A DNA stretch of 14,112 bases from an uncultured bacterium (GTDB taxonomy: Bacteria > Actinomycetota > Coriobacteriia > Coriobacteriales > Coriobacteriaceae). How positions within the stretch are numbered: the first letter of the stretch is position 1; the number at the start of each line of letters is the position of its first letter. The position numbers and the translations under genes were made by a program. Shown piece by piece: positions 7,499 through 13,259 of this stretch. Under the pieces are notes generated by a model. It worked only from the letters and a program-made list of their open reading frames with translations, was not told where the DNA came from and ran no database searches. The stretch spans positions 1-14,112 of the forward strand of contig CAJMPF010000020.1 in assembly GCA_905215195.1 (NCBI GenBank), in the 5' to 3' direction.

Positions 7499-9721
7499 CT
7501 ACACGATTTGGTTCACGTGCGTCTCGTCGTCGAACTTGGCGGCGCCGGGCTCAACATCCTGGGGAGCGGCAGCGTCCACCAGAGCCTGCTTGAGCTCGGT
7601 GTACTGACGCTCCACCTCGCCCTCGGCCCACACCTGGTCGGCGATGGCGTCGACCTGGCAGGCAGAGAACTTGTCCTCGGGCGTGTGCGAGACCGGGTCG
7701 ACCTTGTGCATGGTCAGCTCGTTGCACTTGCCGATCCACCACTGGTAGGTCATATAGACCGTGCCCTTGTTGATACGGTCGGACACGTCCGCGCGGCTAT
7801 AAACCTGGCCGCGGCGGCTGTGAACCGAGACGATGTCGCCGTTCTTGATGCCGCGGGCCTTCGCGTCCGCGGGATTCATGCGAACGAAGCCGGGCTCGTC
7901 GGCAAGCAGTGCCAGCGTCTTGCAGTTACCGGTCATCGAACGGCAGCTGTAGTGGCCGACCTCGCGGACGGTGCAAAGGATGAGCGGGTACTCATCGTCG
8001 GGAAGCTCGGAGGGCGCCTCCCAGTCGTGCGCCATCAGGTTGGCACGGCCGTCCTTGGTAGTGAACTTGCCACCCGCGAACATGTCGGGGGTGCCATGGT
8101 CGTTCACATCGGTGCTCTTGACAGGCCACTGTGCGTAGCCGCCCTCGGGAGCCATCTTCTCGTAGGTCGCGCCCACAAAGTTGGGGCACAGGCTAATGCA
8201 CTCGTTCCAGATCTGCTCGGTGTTGTCGTAGTGCATGGGGTAGCCCATGCGCGTGGACAGGTCGGCAAAGATCTCCCAGTCGTGACGGCACTCGCCCTTG
8301 GGCGGAACAGCCGCGTCAAAGTGCTGGAAGCTACGGTCGGATGCGGTAAAGACACCCTCGTGCTCGCCCCAAGAGGTAGCGGGCAGGATGACGTCGGCGA
8401 GCATGGTCGTCTGCGTCATAAAGATGTCCTGGCAAATGAACAGATCCAGCTCGGAGAGCGTCTTGCGCATACCGGCCGAATCGGGCTCGGTCTGCACCGG
8501 GTCCTCGCCGTAGTTGTAGAAGCAGTGCACCTTGCCCTCGTCGACCAGGTGACCCAGGTCGGTGAGCTTGTAGCCCTCCTCGAGCGGGAGCTTTTCCTCA
8601 GGCACGCCCCAAGCCTTGGCAAACTTGGCACGCACTGCCGGGTCGGTGACCTTCTGGTAACCAGGGTACAGGTTAGGCAGCATGCCCATATCGCAGGAGC
8701 CCTGGACGTTATTCTGGCCACGCACGGGCGCGAGGCCGGAATTGGGTTTGCCGATCTGGCCGGCAACGCAGGCGATGGAGGCGATGGTGTGCACCGTCTT
8801 CAGGTTCTGCTTCTGCTGGCATACGCCCATGCCCCAGCCAATGATGGCAGAGGGCTTCGCCGTGGCGTACATCTCGGCAGCTTGGTGGATCAACGCGGGC
8901 TCGACACCCGTGATGTCCTGTACGGATTCGGGAGTGTAGTTCTTGATGGTCTCCCACCATTCGTCAAAGCCGTTCGTGTGCTCGGCGACGAATTCCTTGT
9001 CGTAGAGGCCATCGTTGACCAAGCAGTTGGCAAAGGCGTTGAGGAACGCAACGTTGCAACCGTTCTTGATCGGAAGGTAGAGATCGGCGATACGCGCGGT
9101 TTCGATATGGCGCGGGTCGGCGACGATGATCTTGCAACCCTTTTCTTTGGCTCGCACGATACGCCTTGCGACGATGGGGTGCGAATCGGCAGGGTTATAG
9201 CCGAAGAGGAAAATGCAGCCCGCATCCTCCATACCGGGGATGGAGCATGACATGCAACCTGAACCAACCGTGTCCATCAGACCGAGGACAGTAGGGCCGT
9301 GTCAAGTACGGGCGCAGTTGTCTACGCTGTGGGTGCCGATGCACGCACGCGTAAACTTCTGCATGACGTAATTCGCCTCATTGCCGCCGCCTCGCGAGGA
9401 GCCGGTGGTCATGACAGCGTTAGGACCATATTCGTCAATTATGGCCTGCATCTTAGATGCGGTGAAATCCAGCGCCTCGTCCCAGCTTACGCGCTCAAGA
9501 TCCGCGCCCTTGGTGCGGCGGATCATCGGGTGCAGTACGCGAGGAGTCAAGATCTTGGTGTCGTTGATGAAGTCGTAGCCGCTCATGCCCTTAAGGCACA
9601 GCTCGCCCTGATTGGTGATGCCGTTGAGCGGTTCGGTACCCACAACCTGGCCGTTTTGGACCAAGAGGTTAAACTGGCAACCGGCGCCGCAGTACGGGCA
9701 GATCACTTTATGCTTCTCCAT
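7499..9721 (-). CDS. fdhF: Formate dehydrogenase H, selenocysteine-containing (UGA at 9302-9304 read through)
   Basis: FdhF oxidises formate to CO2 at a molybdenum bis-MGD centre and feeds electrons to the hydrogenase. From the ATG at 9721 (AGGAGGGTGTC upstream) the product is 740 residues including Sec; E. coli FdhF has 715. The N-terminal [4Fe-4S] site is CPYCGAGC (C8, C11, C15) plus C42 and K44 in LCLKG. An in-frame TGA at 9302-9304 is codon 140, in the context NCART-Sec-HGPTVLGL; E. coli has CCARV-Sec-HGPSVAGL with Sec140. The frame continues open on both sides, with FGYNPADSHPIV, the active-site arginine region PVRGQNNVQG (about R334), STREVGHYSCRS-like TVREVGHYSCRSMTGNC, and YMTYQWWIG. 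An in-frame ATG at 9772 lacks a good ribosome site and would add 17 residues unlike the family. The C-terminus is about 20 residues longer than usual. A functional product needs SelB and tRNA-Sec, not seen in this window. Confidence 0.95.
9265..9304 (-). promoter_or_regulatory. Bacterial SECIS element for the fdhF UGA codon
   Basis: Directly after the TGA, GUCC (9289-9286) can pair with GGAC (9275-9272), with an inner U-A and C-G closing a loop GGUCU. The GGUCU loop starts at base 22 counted from the U of UGA, the same spacing as in E. coli fdhF, where the loop guanine and uracil contact SelB. The short stem and spacing are seen in the sequence; SelB recognition is inferred from the E. coli element. 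Confidence 0.82.
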
Positions 9722-9744
9722 GACACCCTCCTTCCTTTCTCTGC

Positions 9745-9760
9745 TACCGAATACTCGGTA
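9745..9760 (-). repeat. Small hairpin between hydN and fdhF
   Basis: TACCGA and TCGGTA form a perfect 6-bp stem with a 4-base loop in the 74-base spacer between hydN and fdhF, about 23 bases before the fdhF start. No T tract follows and no convincing promoter is visible in the spacer. The two genes are probably cotranscribed; the hairpin may affect message stability. Weak evidence for function. Confidence 0.35.
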
Positions 9761-9795
9761 CTTATTTGACAATCATTGGGCCTGTCGCCCGACGC

Positions 9796-10314
9796 TTACG
9801 CCTCGTTTTCGATGGTGGCGCGGGCACGCTCGGCAGTCAGTTCTGCCAGACGCTCCTCGTCTACCAGGGTGAGACCCTTGGTCGGACACGCCTCGGCACA
9901 CGCCGGACCACCAGGACGGTCCACGCACAGGTCGCACTTGAGCACGAAGCTCTTAGTCTGCGAACCCACGCGCACGTCGCCCATCAAGACGGGGACCTGC
10001 GTGGTCGCCACGCTCACGGCGCCAAAGGGGCATGCCATGACGCAGCTCTTGCAACCGATGCAGTTGTCCTCGTTGACGCCGATGCGATGGTTCTTTGGAT
10101 CAAAGAACAAGGCGCCCGTAGGGCAGGCCTTGGCGCACGGAGCGTCCTCGCAGTGGTGACATGCCACCGGCGCGGAAATCTCGTAGGTGCGCGTTACGCG
10201 CAAGCGAGGTGCGGCGATGTTGCCGGGAATATCGTGTGCCTCGATGCACGCCGCCATACAGGTTTGGCACCCAATGCAGCGTGAAGAATCAGCCACGACT
10301 CGTTTATTGCCCAT
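9796..10314 (-). CDS. hydN: Formate dehydrogenase-linked electron carrier HydN (4 x [4Fe-4S])
   Basis: This is a 172-residue four-cluster ferredoxin with CIGCQTCMAAC (C13, C16, C19, C23), CHHCEDAPCAKAC, CIGCKSCVMACPFGAV and CDLC...CAEACPT. E. coli HydN is 175 residues with the same layout, and the C-terminal LAELTAERAR stretch resembles its LEQLSAEKRR. HydN is an electron-transfer partner of FdhF; here it is the first gene before fdhF, supporting that pairing. The start is ATG 10314, beginning MGNKRVV, with AGGAGG 11 bases upstream. The frame is open further upstream to another ATG, but those residues lack family similarity and would include the leader. It is similar in type to HyfA, but with no loop insertion between the third and fourth clusters. 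Confidence 0.92.
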   Translation of the reverse strand: MGNKRVVADSSRCIGCQTCMAACIEAHDIPGNIAAPRLRVTRTYEISAPVACHHCEDAPCAKACPTGALFFDPKNHRIGVNEDNCIGCKSCVMACPFGAVSVATTQVPVLMGDVRVGSQTKSFVLKCDLCVDRPGGPACAEACPTKGLTLVDEERLAELTAERARATIENEA

Positions 10315-10394
10315 GTTGTTCACTCCCTCCTGAATCCCATGCCGGAGAGACCCTGTCGACGTTGCCCCGGACCGCCCGTGGTCCAGCATCGGCG

Positions 10395-10430
10395 TATCGA
10401 AGCGCATACGGCGAAACAGGCGCTTCGATA
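10395..10430 (-). repeat. Long inverted repeat in the hydN 5' leader
   Basis: TATCGAAGCGC (10395-10405) and GCGCTTCGATA (10420-10430) are perfect 11-base complements around a 14-base loop, 81 bases before the hydN start codon. In the hydN transcript this would be a stable hairpin. No T tract follows it, so it is not a standard terminator. It could be part of a structured leader or a protein site; I cannot match it to a known riboswitch by eye. Confidence 0.6.
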
Positions 10431-10493
10431 GAGTTCCTCCAACGATATACAGGTTAAATATACGCAGTTGCCTGGGGCAAACTTGAGCATAGG

Positions 10494-10519
10494 CCCTGCA
10501 ATACGGGTGTATTGCAGGG
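10494..10519. promoter_or_regulatory. Perfect palindrome upstream of hydN, operator-like
   Basis: CCCTGCAATAC and GTATTGCAGGG are perfect 11-base arms around GGGT. The centre lies about 190 bases before the hydN ATG and about 45 bases upstream of the TATATT -10 candidate, a usual place for an activator site. It does not fit the FNR (TTGAT-N4-ATCAA) or CRP consensus. On the plus strand it is followed by G then TTTT, so a weak plus-strand terminator is the alternative, but no plus-strand gene precedes it. Confidence 0.5.
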
Positions 10520-10671
10520 GTTTTGGCAGGTTGGAATTATTCTCTAGAAGCTATAAAGGTGAGTGTATTACATGCGTACATCCACGAAAGATTTCACGCT
10601 CGCTTCTGAAGGATGTAGTACGTTTGTATTATTGTTCAATCTCAATTACTCTAGTGCAATAAAGTAGTTGT

Positions 10672-10694
10672 TATAAAATTGGCTATTATTAGCC
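10672..10694 (+). promoter_or_regulatory. Candidate promoter -10 and operator of the toxin-antitoxin operon
   Basis: TATAAA (10672-10677) is a possible -10, followed four bases later by the palindrome GGCTA-TTAT-TAGCC (10681-10694). A palindrome at the likely start of transcription is where ribbon-helix-helix antitoxins commonly bind to repress their own operon. No good -35 is visible at the right distance, so the promoter part is tentative. Confidence 0.4.
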
Positions 10695-10744
10695 GATGCT
10701 GTATTTGACTATTCATATTGCACGCTCATTAAGGGAAGCCAGTG

Positions 10745-11068
10745 ATGACATCGACTCAAAAACGAGCCATCCTGCAGGTGCGCATTCGCGAGGAAGACAA
10801 GCAGCATGCCGAGCATCTCTACGACGCCATGGGCACATCGCTTGCCGAGGCCGTTCGCCTTTTTGTCGCGCAGAGCATTTTGATGCGCAAGCTTCCCTTT
10901 CAACCGGTCGCCGTGCGCTCAAAGGACGGCACCGCCGCCTATGGATCGCTCAAAGCATATGGGGACCCCAATCGCCGCTCCGAGGAGCGCAATGCCTGGA
11001 TTGAGTACCTTGCTACAGAAAGCGACGATTCGATTTTGGGTCCCGAGGAAGTAGATATCCATGAGTAG
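10745..11068 (+). CDS. RelB/DinJ-family antitoxin
   Basis: This 107-residue protein has an N-terminal ribbon-helix-helix pattern: a beta strand AILQVRIREED, then helices KQHAEHLYDAMG and SLAEAVRLFVAQSI, then LPFQP. That arrangement, ending in a LPF motif, is the RelB/DinJ signature. The rest (residues 55-107) is acidic and polar and probably wraps the toxin. AAGGGA lies 8 bases before the ATG; a GTG one codon upstream is an alternative start. The stop codon overlaps the toxin start by 8 bases, typical of coupled toxin-antitoxin pairs. It should neutralise the downstream PIN toxin and repress the operon. RelB/DinJ antitoxins usually pair with RelE/YafQ toxins rather than PIN proteins. Confidence 0.82.
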   Translation: MTSTQKRAILQVRIREEDKQHAEHLYDAMGTSLAEAVRLFVAQSILMRKLPFQPVAVRSKDGTAAYGSLKAYGDPNRRSEERNAWIEYLATESDDSILGPEEVDIHE

Positions 11069-11537
11069 CACCATCATCGACGAGACCGTCATCCTGCGCT
11101 ACCTGCTTGACGACGACGAAGTTCTGTCACCGCGCGCTGCCAAGGTCATCGCCACGCGCACCGCTCACGTCTACCCCGAAATCATCACACGCGTCGTGGT
11201 CACGCTGCGCGACGTCTATAAGGTTCCCCGCGTTGAGATTGCTGCGGCCTTGAAAAGGCTGCTCGATGACGTCATGGTCGACGAGCCCACCGTTGTCGCC
11301 CTTGCCGTCAAACTCTTTGGCAAGACCCATATGGACTTTACCGACTGCCTCCTCGCAGCCCGAACCGCCATCTACAACGATGATGTCATGAGCTTTGGCA
11401 AGCCCATCATCCAAGGCATGATCGATTACCGTCGCAAGCGCCAAACCGCCGCCGATGCTCGCGACCGCGCCGCCGAAGCCCACAGCCGAAGCACCGACTC
11501 CACCATCGACAAGCTCCGCCACCGCCCCCGCAGCTAA
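11061..11537 (+). CDS. PIN-domain (VapC-like) toxin, degenerate active site
   Basis: The 158-residue protein has PIN features: IIDETVILRYLLDDDE (residues 5-20) matches the D-T-N-x-L-x-R-Y-L-L-x-D-D start, and MDFTDCLLAAR (91-101) matches the DFADAL helix. PIN toxins are Mg-dependent ribonucleases using three or four acids. D7 and D92/D95 are present. The glutamate expected in the helix before LRDVYKVPR is R44, with E40 one turn earlier. The TFD-K motif near the end of the fold reads SFGK (111-114), so the fourth acid is a glycine. The usual asparagine after D7 is T9. A charged, basic tail of about 35 residues (125-158) follows the domain. The start overlaps the antitoxin gene by 8 bases. Either a weakened nuclease, a toxin using displaced acids, or an inactive relic kept for regulation. 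Confidence 0.8.
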   Translation: MSSTIIDETVILRYLLDDDEVLSPRAAKVIATRTAHVYPEIITRVVVTLRDVYKVPRVEIAAALKRLLDDVMVDEPTVVALAVKLFGKTHMDFTDCLLAARTAIYNDDVMSFGKPIIQGMIDYRRKRQTAADARDRAAEAHSRSTDSTIDKLRHRPRS

Positions 11538-11552
11538 CCCCATCCGCATCTG

Positions 11553-11619
11553 AGTTGCGGTGAAATAGTTCCTGGTTTTAGGCTTATTCGAGCTTTTCAG
11601 GAACTATTTCACCGCAACT
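11553..11619. repeat. Palindromic repeat, copy 1 (22-bp perfect arms)
   Basis: Arms 11553-11574 and 11598-11619 are perfect complements (core TTGCGGTGAAATAGTTCC) around a 23-base loop. It starts 16 bases after the toxin stop. The same arm occurs in copy 2 at 12862-12932, while the loops differ. It may end the toxin-antitoxin transcript, but only TTTCTG follows, not a proper U tract. It looks like a dispersed hairpin repeat family. Confidence 0.85.
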
Positions 11620-11631
11620 TTCTGTAAGGGT

Positions 11632-11665
11632 GGTTTTTAGTGCCGCCGAGGGGCACTAATCAACC
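11632..11665. repeat. Hairpin between copy 1 and the AbiEi-like gene
   Basis: TTAGTGCC (11637-11644) pairs with GGCACTAA (11652-11659), and GGTT (11632-11635) with AACC (11662-11665) outside it. It lies just downstream of repeat copy 1. In neither direction does a T tract follow. The remaining space to 11792 holds a 7-base inverted repeat (TTTGGTC 11719-11725, GACCAAA 11747-11753) and no clear promoter. Its role is unknown. Confidence 0.45.
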
Positions 11666-11792
11666 GTTTGCCGATATGTTTGGCTCCGACTCATGACTCT
11701 GACCTGCCCCGTCAAGCTTTTGGTCAGTTCATGGCAAGGTCTGGCGGACCAAATATGGGATAGCGTAGTGCCATTCACTCCCCCTCGAGACC

Positions 11793-12800
11793 ATGGGGTC
11801 GAAAATGAGTCATGATAAACGCTGTTCCAAATCGCAAGCAGAGCTATTCTTCCGGTTATTCGAGGCCCATCATGGCGGGCATCTGTTTGTAGCTACCAAA
11901 AAATGGGACGAACGCTGTGCCTACGCGCTCATGCAAAAAGAGATGATTATTCGACTCTACAACCATGTCTACGCTGATCCCGCGTATTGGAATGACCTCG
12001 GCGTCGAAGATCGCATCTTTCAATTGGCATCCGCTATTGCGGTCGTTGAACCGGATGCCGTGTTTTGTGGAGCAACGGCGGCACTGCTCTATGGCGTCGG
12101 TTCTGCATATTCCCTTCTCGACAAGGTGCAGGTGCTGCTGCCGCGTTCCACCAGACGCGATATGTACGAATTCGTTGAATACCGACGCTGGCGGCCGGGC
12201 GACGTATGGCAGCTCGGCCCGTTTACGTTAACGGATACATATCGCACGGTGGTCGACATCGCTCGAACGAGCGCTTTTCGATATGCACTAGGCTATGTCG
12301 ACGGGTTGGCTCGTGAGTACGGTGTCGAGCGTGAAGAATTGCGTGCATATGCACAAGCGAACTGCCGCGGACTGCACGGCATTGCGCGCGCATTTGACGT
12401 TTTTGAACACATGGATAGCAGATCGGATAACGGTGGAGAAGCCGAAGCGCGGGCGGCAATGATTCTGGCGGGAGTTGCCGCTCCCGAACTTCAGGTTGAA
12501 ATCACTCGACCGGGAAACGCAGGCTATTATTTGGCAGATTACGGATGGCAGATGCCAAACGGCTCTTGGATGCTGGCCGAGCTGCATGGACTAGGCAAGT
12601 TTGAGAACGATGCCCAAAATGATCCGGAACATACTGCGGCAAAAACCTATAGAGCTGCCCTCATGCGCGACGCGAACCTGCGTGCCATGGGCCACAACGT
12701 CATTCATTTCAAGCTCTCAGACACCTACGATGTCAAAGCGTTCGGCTCCATGATGCGCGGCTTCGGTATACCAACCACAAAACCCTACGCAGACTCCTGA
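11793..12800 (+). CDS. AbiEi-like protein with PD-(D/E)XK nuclease-like C-terminal domain
   Basis: This 335-residue protein has no symbol I can assign. Residues 10-60 look like a helical DNA-binding part. The segment FCGATAALLYGV ... VQVLLPRSTRR ... GPFTLTDTYRTVVDIAR (91-158) has the layout of actinobacterial AbiEi-type antitoxin domains. The C-terminal part resembles DUF559/Vsr-like PD-(D/E)XK folds: GEAEAR with E216, YYLADYGW with D249, LAELHGLGKF with E263 and K269, and a closing MRDANLRAMGHNVIHFKL. No AbiEii-like toxin gene is adjacent, so it is not a complete AbiE system here. Two ATGs are possible (11793 and 11805); neither has a strong ribosome site, though GGGGT precedes the second. 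Its base composition is less GC rich than the hyf genes. It is bracketed by two copies of a hairpin repeat, which hints at mobility or shared regulation. Confidence 0.65.
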   Translation: MGSKMSHDKRCSKSQAELFFRLFEAHHGGHLFVATKKWDERCAYALMQKEMIIRLYNHVYADPAYWNDLGVEDRIFQLASAIAVVEPDAVFCGATAALLYGVGSAYSLLDKVQVLLPRSTRRDMYEFVEYRRWRPGDVWQLGPFTLTDTYRTVVDIARTSAFRYALGYVDGLAREYGVEREELRAYAQANCRGLHGIARAFDVFEHMDSRSDNGGEAEARAAMILAGVAAPELQVEITRPGNAGYYLADYGWQMPNGSWMLAELHGLGKFENDAQNDPEHTAAKTYRAALMRDANLRAMGHNVIHFKLSDTYDVKAFGSMMRGFGIPTTKPYADS

Positions 12801-12861
12801 CCGGCTGCCCTCATCTTCTCGACAACAGAACCCATCATCGACCCAGCCCGCTCGGCCTCAA

Positions 12862-12932
12862 TAAGTTGCGGTGAAATAGTTCCTGGATAACAGCTTTTGC
12901 GGCTAATCCAGGAACTATTTCACCGCAACTTA
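12862..12932. repeat. Palindromic repeat, copy 2 (27-bp perfect arms)
   Basis: Arms 12862-12888 and 12906-12932 are perfect complements around a 17-base loop. The inner 22 bases of the arm are identical to copy 1 (11553-11619); the loops are not. It starts 61 bases after the AbiEi-like gene and ends before the tRNA terminator, so it lies between convergent units. A bidirectional terminator is possible, but there is no T tract on either side. Confidence 0.87.
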
Positions 12933-12961
12933 GGAGGGGATGTGGGGTCCCGGCATGTATA

Positions 12962-12999
12962 TGAAAACGGCTCTGGTCCCAAAAGGAGCCAAAGCCGTT
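12962..12999 (-). terminator. Rho-independent terminator of the tRNA operon
   Basis: Read on the minus strand, AACGGCT (12999-12993) pairs with AGCCGTT (12972-12966). The stem extends inward through TTGG/CCAG and a C-A mismatch to TCC/GGG around a TTTT loop, and TTTT overlaps the end of the stem. It lies 12 bases after the CCA end of tRNA-Gly, the expected place for the end of the tRNA transcript. Confidence 0.8.
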
Positions 13000-13011
13000 A
13001 AAGATATCCTA

Positions 13012-13085
13012 TGGAGCGGGCGACGGGAATCGAACCCGCGTCATCAGCTTGGAAGGCTGGGGTTCTACCATTGAACTACGCCCGC
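13012..13085 (-). tRNA. tRNA-Gly(TCC)
   Basis: The minus strand folds as a full cloverleaf: acceptor GCGGGCG/CGCCCGC, D arm GTTC/GAAC, anticodon loop CTTCCAA with anticodon TCC (13051-13053), T loop TTCGATT, and an encoded CCA end. The first anticodon stem pair is C27-A43 (13060 and 13044), a mismatch; E. coli tRNA-Gly(TCC) has T27-A43. It reads GGA and GGG codons and follows tRNA-Pro by 6 bases in the same transcript. Confidence 0.97.
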
Positions 13086-13091
13086 AAGATA

Positions 13092-13168
13092 TGGTCGGGA
13101 CGACAGGATTTGAACCTGCGACATCCTGCTCCCAAAGCAGGCGCGCTACCAAACTGCGCCACGTCCCG
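13092..13168 (-). tRNA. tRNA-Pro(TGG)
   Basis: The minus strand folds as a cloverleaf of 77 bases with encoded CCA: acceptor CGGGACG/CGTCCCG, D arm GCGC/GCGC, anticodon stem CCTGC/GCAGG with loop TTTGGGA and anticodon TGG (13132-13134), and T loop TTCAAAT. All stems are well paired. It is the first gene of the two-tRNA operon. Confidence 0.97.
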
Positions 13169-13219
13169 AAGGTGTTGAGCAGCTAAGGTCTAAACCTTGC
13201 GTGTCCCAAAGCGAAGGAA

Positions 13220-13248
13220 ATTATAGGGGAGACTCCCCGCCTGTGCAA
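13220..13248 (-). promoter_or_regulatory. Sigma-70 type promoter of the tRNA operon
   Basis: On the minus strand TTGCAC (13248-13243) and TATAAT (13225-13220) are separated by exactly 17 bases, an almost consensus promoter. Transcription should begin near 13213, about 45 bases before tRNA-Pro. The spacer contains a 13-base perfect palindrome, GGGGAGTCTCCCC (13226-13238). The -35 is only 11 bases past the brnQ stop; the palindrome could also act as a weak brnQ terminator. Confidence 0.82.
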
Positions 13249-13259
13249 GCATTGATGCC

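Larger units (their letters stand above)
10315..10744. other. Intergenic region: hydN leader and toxin-antitoxin upstream region
   Basis: This 430-base gap separates the divergent hydN and antitoxin genes. The hydN side (10315-10440) is GC rich and carries the 10395-10430 hairpin and a smaller stem, GGACC/GGTCC at 10369-10384. The middle (10440-10700) is much more AT rich. A TATATT on the minus strand (10457-10462) is the best -10 candidate for hydN; it lacks a recognisable -35 at 17 or 18 bases, which could mean it needs an activator. A perfect inverted repeat (10494-10519) lies just upstream of it. No convincing gene is visible: short open frames here lack ribosome sites and recognisable features. 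Confidence 0.5.

Noticed and set aside
7457..9250. 597-codon plus-strand frame opposite fdhF
   Set aside because: Antisense shadow; it crosses the fdhF-hyfA hairpin and lacks any domain. The minus frame is strongly conserved FdhF.
7499..9277. Treating the 592-codon frame as a separate gene or the fdhF locus as a pseudogene
   Set aside because: The TGA aligns with Sec140 and is followed by a SECIS-like hairpin; the eight codons between fragments continue the family sequence (HGPTVLGL).
10494..10519. Palindrome as an FNR or CRP site
   Set aside because: The arms do not contain TTGAT/ATCAA or TGTGA/TCACA.
10468..10662. 64-codon plus-strand frame in the hydN to antitoxin gap
   Set aside because: No ribosome site, no hydrophobic or domain pattern, and it overlaps the palindrome; likely chance.
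11127..11549. 140-codon minus-strand frame opposite the toxin
   Set aside because: Low-complexity shadow; the plus frame has PIN motifs and overlaps the antitoxin as expected.
12862..12932. Repeat copies 1 and 2 as a CRISPR array
   Set aside because: Only two copies, 1.3 kb apart, each a long inverted repeat with a gene between them; no regular spacers.
11553..12932. The two repeats as ends of an insertion sequence
   Set aside because: The gene between them has no transposase motif, each copy is itself a palindrome, and no target duplication is evident.
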